From: Victivallales bacterium
GTDB lineage: Bacteria; Verrucomicrobiota; Lentisphaeria; Oligosphaerales; Oligosphaeraceae
Reading direction: 5' to 3'
Assembly: GCA_017964325.1 (NCBI GenBank)
Contig: JAGCSE010000328.1
Location: forward strand, 1 to 13,143
DNA length: 13,143 nucleotides
Part shown: piece by piece, positions 5,661 through 10,707 of the stretch
Layout of the letters: every line of letters begins with the position of its first letter
Numbering within the stretch: position 1 is the stretch's first letter
Notes under the pieces: generated by a model
Databases searched by the model: none
The model's input: only the letters and a program-made list of their open reading frames with translations
What the model was told of the DNA's origin: nothing
Position numbers and translations under genes: made by a program

Positions 5661-7207
5661 TGGCGATGTCCGGCCTGGAAGGGCGGACGGATTACGCCGA
5701 AGGGCTGGTCCTGCGGACCTGTGAAAACGGCGTGTTGGATTTGAAATATCCGGCCGCCGGCGGACGGATTGTGTTGTCGCAAGACAAGCCTGGAAAATGC
5801 CTGTTGCTTTCGGACGCGTTCGAAACGGAGCATGCGAAAGGCGTCGTCGTTGATGCGTATCATATTCTGATAGAAAGAAATGCGATCGTTGAGAATCTTC
5901 CGGACGCGTATGCGTCATTGACGGAAGGAGACCGCCTTCTGGTCGGTGTCCGCAAGCATTTCAATCCCGCGTTGATCCATGTGGATTTGGAAGGCTTGTT
6001 TGCGAAATATGTTTCCTATTACAAGAGACTTCCAACGTATGGGGCGGTAGCACCGTTGGAACGGATGGCGTTGCAGAAGGCGTATTCGCAGCTGAAAGGC
6101 CAGATATATTCGCCATACGACGGCTTCCTGCATTTCTGGAGCACGCCGGACCGCTGGCCGCATCGCAAGATGTGGTTGTGGGACAGCGTGTTCCACGCAA
6201 TCGGCATCCGCCATTACGATGTAAAACTGGCGAAAGACATCCTGCGGGCGGTGTTGGAATACCAGCATGACGATGGGCTGATTCCGCACATGATGGCTCC
6301 CGACGGTTGTTCGAACATCACGCAGCCGCCTGTGTTGGCTCTCGGTCTGAAAATGGTGCTCGAAAAGGAGGCCGACGATGAACTGATGGCGTATGCCTTG
6401 CCGAAGCTGGCGGCTCATTTGCAATGGATTATGAAGAACCGTGACACGGATGGCAACGGCCTTGTCGAATGGAACATCGAAGGCGATCCGATGTGCCGTT
6501 CAGGCGAAAGCGGCATGGACAATTCGCCGCGTTTCGATGCGGCGACGCAATTGGACGCAACCGATTTCAATTCGTATCTTTCGATGGAATGCGAAATCGT
6601 TTCCGAATTTGCGGAACATCTTGGAAACAAGGCGATGGCGGCGGAATGGAAGGCGCATCATGAACGGTTGAACCGCCTCATGCGCGAACGTTTATGGTGC
6701 GAAGCGGAACGAATTTTCATGGATGTCGATGTGACGACAGGCAAGCAGACGGGCATCTCGGCGTCATCTGGTTTCCTGCCGTTGATCTGCGGCGCGGCGA
6801 CTGCGGAGCAGGCGGCCTTGATGAAAGATAATCTCCTTGATCCGAAGACGTTTGCAACGCCGTGGCGCGTTCCGTCCATCAGCAAAAAATGCACGGCTCA
6901 GTATCAGAAGGACATGTGGCGCGGACCTGTCTGGCTCAACATCAACTGGCTGATCGCATACGGCCTGAAGCGGTATGGCTATGTGGCGGAAAGCGTTGAT
7001 TTGCGGCGGCAGACGCGCCGCATGGAGCTGAAATACTACAAAAAGTATGGCACGTTCTTTGAATTTTTCGATGACCGCGACGAATGCGATCCGCCGTTGC
7101 TGCTACGGAAAGGCTGCAACGAACAGGAGGGAAGCGGCTATCATCAGGTCTTTTTCGACTATGGCTGGAGCGCATCTTTGTTTGTGGACTTTATGGCGGC
7201 ACCTTGA
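5660..7207 (+). CDS. GH63 / mannosylglycerate-hydrolase-like glycoside hydrolase
   Basis: A 515-residue protein with an N-terminal beta-rich region (about 1-125) and a C-terminal (alpha/alpha)6 barrel of the GH63/GH37 type, close to MGH1-like glycosidase domains. Recognisable points are W-P-H-R-K-M-W-L-W-D-S (166-176), G-M-D-N-S-P (285-290) with Asp287 as the likely general acid, W-R-G-P-V-W-L-N-I-N-W (420-430), and F-F-E-F-F-D (466-471) with Glu468 as the likely base. Both assignments are by analogy with characterised GH63 enzymes. Such inverting enzymes release glucose or mannose from alpha-linked glycosides or glucosylglycerate-type solutes. There is no signal peptide, so cleavage would follow uptake, fitting the symporter upstream. 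Start choice is uncertain: ATG 5660 has only AAGGG six bases ahead, TTG 5657 and ATG 5666 are in frame, and the best ribosome site points to ATG 5622 in another frame. The gene may therefore carry a 5' frameshift. Confidence 0.85.
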   Translation: MAMSGLEGRTDYAEGLVLRTCENGVLDLKYPAAGGRIVLSQDKPGKCLLLSDAFETEHAKGVVVDAYHILIERNAIVENLPDAYASLTEGDRLLVGVRKHFNPALIHVDLEGLFAKYVSYYKRLPTYGAVAPLERMALQKAYSQLKGQIYSPYDGFLHFWSTPDRWPHRKMWLWDSVFHAIGIRHYDVKLAKDILRAVLEYQHDDGLIPHMMAPDGCSNITQPPVLALGLKMVLEKEADDELMAYALPKLAAHLQWIMKNRDTDGNGLVEWNIEGDPMCRSGESGMDNSPRFDAATQLDATDFNSYLSMECEIVSEFAEHLGNKAMAAEWKAHHERLNRLMRERLWCEAERIFMDVDVTTGKQTGISASSGFLPLICGAATAEQAALMKDNLLDPKTFATPWRVPSISKKCTAQYQKDMWRGPVWLNINWLIAYGLKRYGYVAESVDLRRQTRRMELKYYKKYGTFFEFFDDRDECDPPLLLRKGCNEQEGSGYHQVFFDYGWSASLFVDFMAAP

Positions 7208-7208
7208 G

Positions 7209-7236
7209 TTGAAAAGTCGTGTATCGAATGTATGTT
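7209..7236 (+). promoter_or_regulatory. Weak candidate internal promoter before the reductase
   Basis: TTGAAA (7209-7214), 16 bases, then TATGTT (7231-7236) lie in the 81-bp gap between the glycosidase and the reductase, the largest gap inside the plus-strand block. The spacing is acceptable, and the gap is AT-richer than its flanks up to the GGGCCC at 7258-7263. It could give separate expression of the last two genes. Evidence is by eye only. Confidence 0.3.
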
Positions 7237-7288
7237 GTATCTATTGAGAAGAGTAAAGGGCCCACTATAGAACAAAGAGGATTGAAAA

Positions 7289-8395
7289 ATGGCGTTACCA
7301 TTTCCTGAAATCAAGAAGAAGCTGGGCTTCGGCTGTATGCGTTTTCCCATGAAGGACGGGGAAGTTGATTTGGAACAGGTCTGCCGCATGACGGATGTGT
7401 TTATCGAACGTGGATTCAACTATTTCGACACGGCGCATGGCTATATTGGCGGGCGGAGTGAAAAGGCGTTGAAGTATTGTCTGACCAGCCGTCATCCGCG
7501 CGAGAGCTATCTCTTGGCCGACAAGCTCTCGGAAGGCTATTTCAAAACGCAGAAAGACATTCGTGTGGTTTTGGATGAGCAGTTGGCAATCTGCGGCGTA
7601 GATTATTTTGATTTCTACCTGATGCACGCGCAGAACCGCAACAATTACAGACATTACCAGGAGTGCAACGCGTATGAGACGGCGTTGGAATTGAAAGCGG
7701 AAGGCAAGATCCGTCATGTGGGGTTGTCGTTTCATGACAAGGCGGCGTTTTTGGACCAGATTCTGACGGATCATCCGCAGATGGAATTCGTGCAGTTGCA
7801 GTTCAATTATCTGGATTATGAAGACGACGGCGTCGAAGGTCGTAAATGCTATGACGTCTGCTGCAAGCATGGCAAGCCAGTCGTCGTCATGGAGCCAGTG
7901 AAGGGCGGTCGTCTGGTCAATCTGACGAAGGCTGCGAAGGCATTGCTTGAAGGCTTGAACAACGGCAGTTGTGCAAGCTACGCGATCCGTTTCGCGGCTG
8001 GCTTCGAGAATGTGGCGGTAGTGCTGTCTGGCATGAGTAGCATGGCGCAAATGGAAGATAACCTGAGCTACATGGAGGATTTCAAGCCGTTGGACGCCAA
8101 GGAGCAAGAAACAATTAAGCAAGTCTGCGCAATCTTGCGTTCACAGAACCAAGTGCCTTGCACGGCTTGCAGGTATTGCGTCGATGGCTGCCCGAAGAAG
8201 ATTCAGATTCCGGACGTTCTGGCCTGCCTGAACCTGCGTCGCCAACTGAAGTATGCCGTTGACAAATACCGCGAGGCGACTGCGGATGGCGGCAAGGCGT
8301 CCGATTGCGTCAAATGTGGAAAATGCGAGAAGGTCTGCCCGCAGCATCTTCCGATACGCGAACTGCTTGCGGAGACAGCCGTCGAATTTGCATAA
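7289..8395 (+). CDS. Aldo/keto reductase with C-terminal double 4Fe-4S ferredoxin domain
   Basis: A 368-residue cytoplasmic oxidoreductase. Residues 1-275 form the aldo/keto reductase TIM barrel (PF00248), with the catalytic tetrad Asp47 and Tyr52 (F-D-T-A-H-G-Y), Lys79 (A-D-K-L) and His113 (Y-L-M-H). The tail carries two 4Fe-4S ligand sets, Cys291/294/297/301 and Cys340/343/346/350, each ending in the ferredoxin-like C-P. Proteins of this layout are common in anaerobes and are thought to couple carbonyl reduction or sugar-alcohol oxidation to ferredoxin-type electron transfer; the substrate is usually unknown. Both clusters look complete. AGAGGA is 7 bases before the ATG. It precedes the SGNH gene by 31 bp and probably shares its transcript. 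The iron-sulphur clusters fit an anaerobic lifestyle. Confidence 0.93.
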   Translation: MALPFPEIKKKLGFGCMRFPMKDGEVDLEQVCRMTDVFIERGFNYFDTAHGYIGGRSEKALKYCLTSRHPRESYLLADKLSEGYFKTQKDIRVVLDEQLAICGVDYFDFYLMHAQNRNNYRHYQECNAYETALELKAEGKIRHVGLSFHDKAAFLDQILTDHPQMEFVQLQFNYLDYEDDGVEGRKCYDVCCKHGKPVVVMEPVKGGRLVNLTKAAKALLEGLNNGSCASYAIRFAAGFENVAVVLSGMSSMAQMEDNLSYMEDFKPLDAKEQETIKQVCAILRSQNQVPCTACRYCVDGCPKKIQIPDVLACLNLRRQLKYAVDKYREATADGGKASDCVKCGKCEKVCPQHLPIRELLAETAVEFA

Positions 8396-8416
8396 ATCAA
8401 AGAATACAACGAAAAC

Positions 8417-8421
8417 AGGAG
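8417..8421 (+). promoter_or_regulatory. Ribosome binding site deciding the second SGNH start
   Basis: AGGAG, five bases before ATG 8427, picks this start. The same frame is open back to 8253, but that part overlaps the reductase gene in another frame. Confidence 0.8.
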
Positions 8422-8426
8422 AAAAC

Positions 8427-9071
8427 ATGGCTTTTACAGTGCTTTTCCAGGGCGATTCCATCACGGATTGTGGCCGTAACAACTGCGGCGGAGCAGGTTA
8501 CACAAATAACGGATTGGGGCCGGGCTATCCTAGCCTGATCGCATCGCGTCTGCAGTGCGACTATCCAGCCAAGGATATCGCGTTCATCAACAAGGGGATC
8601 AGCGGCAACCGCATCGTCGATTTGTATGCACGTTGGCGGATCGATGGCTTGAATCTGAATCCGGACATCATCAGCATCCTGATCGGCGTCAATGACACGT
8701 GGCATGAATTCGGCAACCACAACGGCGTGGACGTGCCGCGCTATGCGCGTTTCTACCGTGAACTGCTGGAGTGGTCCAAATCCACATTGCCGAATGTGAA
8801 ATTCGTTCTGCTGGAGCCATTTGTGGCACCTGGTCTGGTCGGCAAGCCCGAATTCGTCACCGAAGTCGCTGAACGCGCGAAAATCGTGAAAGGCTTGGCG
8901 GACGAGTTCGGCGCGATCTTCCTGCCGTTGCAGGGGATTTTCAACGACGCCTTCAAGAAAGCTCCGGAAAACCATTGGACGCCAGACGGCGTTCATCCGA
9001 CTCCCGCCGGCCATCAGCTCATCACAGACGCCTGGCTGAAGGCGACTGCTGACATTTTTGCGGCTGTTTGA
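8427..9071 (+). CDS. Single-domain SGNH/GDSL hydrolase (acetylesterase-like)
   Basis: A 214-residue SGNH hydrolase (GDSL-like lipase/acylhydrolase, PF13472 type). Block I is Q-G-D-S-I-T-D with nucleophile Ser11, block II is N-K-G-I-S-G-N (55-61), block III is G-V-N-D with Asn89, and block V is D-G-V-H-P with Asp187 and His190. All four signature residues are intact. No signal peptide is seen, so it is probably cytoplasmic. Close relatives are often called rhamnogalacturonan acetylesterase-like or sialate esterase-like, so removing acetyl groups from imported sugars is a reasonable guess. Its fold is shared with, but its sequence clearly differs from, the two-domain esterase at the left end. 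It is the last gene of the plus-strand block and lies 31 bp after the reductase; a terminator-like hairpin follows. Confidence 0.93.
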   Translation: MAFTVLFQGDSITDCGRNNCGGAGYTNNGLGPGYPSLIASRLQCDYPAKDIAFINKGISGNRIVDLYARWRIDGLNLNPDIISILIGVNDTWHEFGNHNGVDVPRYARFYRELLEWSKSTLPNVKFVLLEPFVAPGLVGKPEFVTEVAERAKIVKGLADEFGAIFLPLQGIFNDAFKKAPENHWTPDGVHPTPAGHQLITDAWLKATADIFAAV

Positions 9072-9106
9072 TTCTTTTTTTGATGACTGAACCACCTACG
9101 TTGTGG

Positions 9107-9144
9107 AAAAAATGCATAAGAATAAGGGATGTAAGTTCTTATGC
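9107..9144 (-). terminator. Intrinsic terminator for the NADAR-end minus-strand block
   Basis: On the minus strand GCATAAGAA pairs perfectly with TTCTTATGC (9136-9144 with 9114-9122) across a 13-base loop and is followed by A-T-T-T-T-T-T. The 9-bp stem is AT-rich but perfect. It lies about 60 bp after the NADAR stop codon. Confidence 0.65.
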
Positions 9145-9164
9145 GAATTTTCATCCCTTGTTTT
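9124..9164 (+). terminator. Intrinsic terminator-like hairpin for the SGNH-end plus-strand block
   Basis: AAGGGATG (9124-9131) pairs perfectly with CATCCCTT (9152-9159) across a 20-base loop and is followed by G-T-T-T-T. Additional A-T and G-T pairs flank the core stem. It lies about 50 bp after the SGNH stop. Its left arm sits in the loop of the minus-strand hairpin, so the two cannot form as simple hairpins together. Confidence 0.55.
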
Positions 9165-9202
9165 CATATAGATTTGTTGACAATGTTTTGTGGAAAAAAG
9201 AC

Positions 9203-9766
9203 TTATTTCTGTGCCTCTTGCTTTAGTTTGTCACGGACAGTCATTAATGAAAAGCCAAGCAAGTTTTGACCACGCCAGCGGTCAGGCATTTTTACGAGTG
9301 GATGTGTTTTTTCCATGCCTATGCCCCAAATGGTGTCATAAGGACTTGCTTCCACAAGAATTGCATCGCCCGTGCCGATTAGAAATAGACGAAGCCTTTC
9401 AATTTGGGAGAATTTTGCATAATTGCCGCGTTGGACAATTTCACATTTATGCTCATTCCAGACATTTTCATGGAATCCGCGAACTTCCCGTCCGAGGCTT
9501 TTTATCCGTCCTTGGTGATGTTGTGCAAGAATCCGCTGGCATGTCTGATTGTCTCCGAAAAGACGTGCCTTCTCGGCCATCATATATTGTTCCATGCAGC
9601 AGTAGGTGATTCCGTCTATTGTGAAATCGTCCATCCACCATTGGCTCAGGCAACTTGCCGTCATAATGCCGTTGGGGGCGGGGGCGTGTCCCCAAAAGAA
9701 AAGGAATTTGAGTTTTTCGCCTTTTCGAGTCCTTTGGATTATGTCATTGCGTATTTCTTCGTACAT
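9203..9766 (-). CDS. NADAR-domain protein (YbiA/RibX-like N-glycosidase family)
   Basis: A 187-residue protein of the NADAR family (PF08719, formerly DUF1768). Diagnostic segments are F-L-F-F-W-G (21-26), S-Q-W-W (41-44), C-M-E-Q-Y-M-M-A-E-K-A (57-67) with the conserved Glu59, and E-A-S-P-Y-D-T-I-W-G-I-G (139-150). Characterised members either hydrolyse riboflavin-pathway intermediates (E. coli YbiA) or remove ADP-ribose from guanine in DNA, sometimes as the antidote to a DarT-like toxin. No toxin is adjacent here. AAGGA lies 8 bases before the ATG at 9766, and the gene starts 21 bp after the beta-propeller gene. It is clearly AT-richer than its neighbours: three sampled 60-base lines give 42-45% GC against 52-67% in two lines of the next gene, which suggests separate acquisition. 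Family assignment is firm; the substrate is not. Confidence 0.92.
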   Translation of the reverse strand: MYEEIRNDIIQRTRKGEKLKFLFFWGHAPAPNGIMTASCLSQWWMDDFTIDGITYCCMEQYMMAEKARLFGDNQTCQRILAQHHQGRIKSLGREVRGFHENVWNEHKCEIVQRGNYAKFSQIERLRLFLIGTGDAILVEASPYDTIWGIGMEKTHPLVKMPDRWRGQNLLGFSLMTVRDKLKQEAQK

Positions 9767-9787
9767 TGTTTGTTTCCTTATGTTTTT

Positions 9788-10675
9788 TTAGTTCTTGAAA
9801 AACAGATGGAAGAGCTGGAGAAGGGGGCCGTCGTATTCGGCGCGGGCGTTGTCGGCGATGCCCTGCTGGTTGCCGCCGCAATAGAAGACGGTCACCTTGC
9901 CGTCCTTTTCAATGAACTCCGCGTCGGAGGCGTTGATTTCATAGACGTCGGGATGTTTGCGGGGGAAAGGGCGGTGGGTGTAGTCGGGGAAGAGAATCGG
10001 ATGCGAGCCTTCCTCCCAATTGACGAGATCTTTGGAACGCGCGATGCATGTGTCGTAGTTCCATGCGCGGGTCTCTTCATTCTTGAACTGGTTGACGTAG
10101 GTCACGTAGAAACAGCCGTCTTGCGGGAAGTAGTAGAGCGACGGGCCGCCGACGTACTTTTTGTCGCCGTAGATCGGCCCTTCAAGAAGTGTCCAATGGA
10201 CGAGATCGGTGGATTCAAGAAAACGGAACGTGAAGGGAATGTAGCGTTTGTCGTTGGTCTCGAACAACATGACATGTCGTTTGCCGTCGAAGGCGACCGC
10301 CGTGTTGAAAATATGGCCGTGCGGATAATGGAAAATCGGCGTGGGTTCGCTCCAATGGACGAGATCTTCGGAGACGGTCATGTCGATGGTGTCCGCCGCC
10401 CATGTTCCGTCGTATCCAACTTTGGAGCCGTAGCAGTAGCATTTGCCGTTGGCGACGTAGGCGAAGATGAAATAATGCCCGTCCAGAATATGGGCCAGTT
10501 CGCGGTTGGTTGCATTGTCGATGACGACGGCGTGATCGGGCCTGCCTTTCGGCTGCGCGCCATTGATGGACGAGACGTTGAAGAGGCAGACGTCGCGCCC
10601 GTTGAAGGAGAAAGGCGTTGTTTCGCCGATGTTGCTTTTGAAATGACGGATATGATGCCAGATGGTTCGATCCAT
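9788..10675 (-). CDS. Beta-propeller glycosidase-like protein (GH43/GH32-like clan)
   Basis: A 295-residue protein that I read as a five-bladed beta-propeller related to GH43/GH32 and DUF377-type phosphorylases. The main evidence is a blade motif repeated three times: S-E-D-L-V-H-W (102-108), S-T-D-L-V-H-W (155-161) and S-K-D-L-V-N-W (214-220). The C-terminal part has N-A-S-D-A-E-F (248-254) and G-G-N-Q-Q-G (267-272). No signal peptide is visible, so it may act on imported or cytosolic oligosaccharides, but the catalytic acids are not assigned with confidence and activity is unproven. The start at 10675 has GGAG eight bases ahead; the longer frame upstream lies inside the DUF2339 gene in another frame. 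It sits 32 bp after that gene and 21 bp before the NADAR gene, so the three probably share a transcript. Confidence 0.8.
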   Translation of the reverse strand: MDRTIWHHIRHFKSNIGETTPFSFNGRDVCLFNVSSINGAQPKGRPDHAVVIDNATNRELAHILDGHYFIFAYVANGKCYCYGSKVGYDGTWAADTIDMTVSEDLVHWSEPTPIFHYPHGHIFNTAVAFDGKRHVMLFETNDKRYIPFTFRFLESTDLVHWTLLEGPIYGDKKYVGGPSLYYFPQDGCFYVTYVNQFKNEETRAWNYDTCIARSKDLVNWEEGSHPILFPDYTHRPFPRKHPDVYEINASDAEFIEKDGKVTVFYCGGNQQGIADNARAEYDGPLLQLFHLFFKN

Positions 10676-10707
10676 GATGATGACTCCAAGATATGATTCT
10701 CTTGCAG

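Larger units (their letters stand above)
9101..9199. repeat. 12-bp exact direct repeats flanking the terminator region
   Basis: TTGTGGAAAAAA occurs at 9101-9112 and at 9188-9199, 87 bp apart, bracketing the two hairpins. The A-tract of the left copy is also the T-tract of the minus-strand terminator. A small duplication is possible, but A-runs make chance matches easier. Confidence 0.6.

Noticed and set aside
8253..8426. Longer second SGNH protein starting at 8253
   Set aside because: The extra part lies within the reductase's ferredoxin domain in another frame; AGGAG before 8427 and the family start decide against it.
9177..9205. TTGACA at 9177-9182 as a plus-strand promoter
   Set aside because: No acceptable -10 box at 16-18 bases, and it would drive transcription antisense into the NADAR gene.
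9671..9695. G-rich stretch with TTGGGG...CCCCAA as a G-quadruplex or regulatory hairpin
   Set aside because: Only two long G-runs are present and it lies inside the conserved coding region of the NADAR protein, which explains it.
9404..10696. 430-codon plus-strand frame opposite the NADAR and beta-propeller genes
   Set aside because: It is antisense to two clearly recognisable proteins. Its valine/aspartate-rich translation with no known motif is typical of GC-rich antisense shadows.
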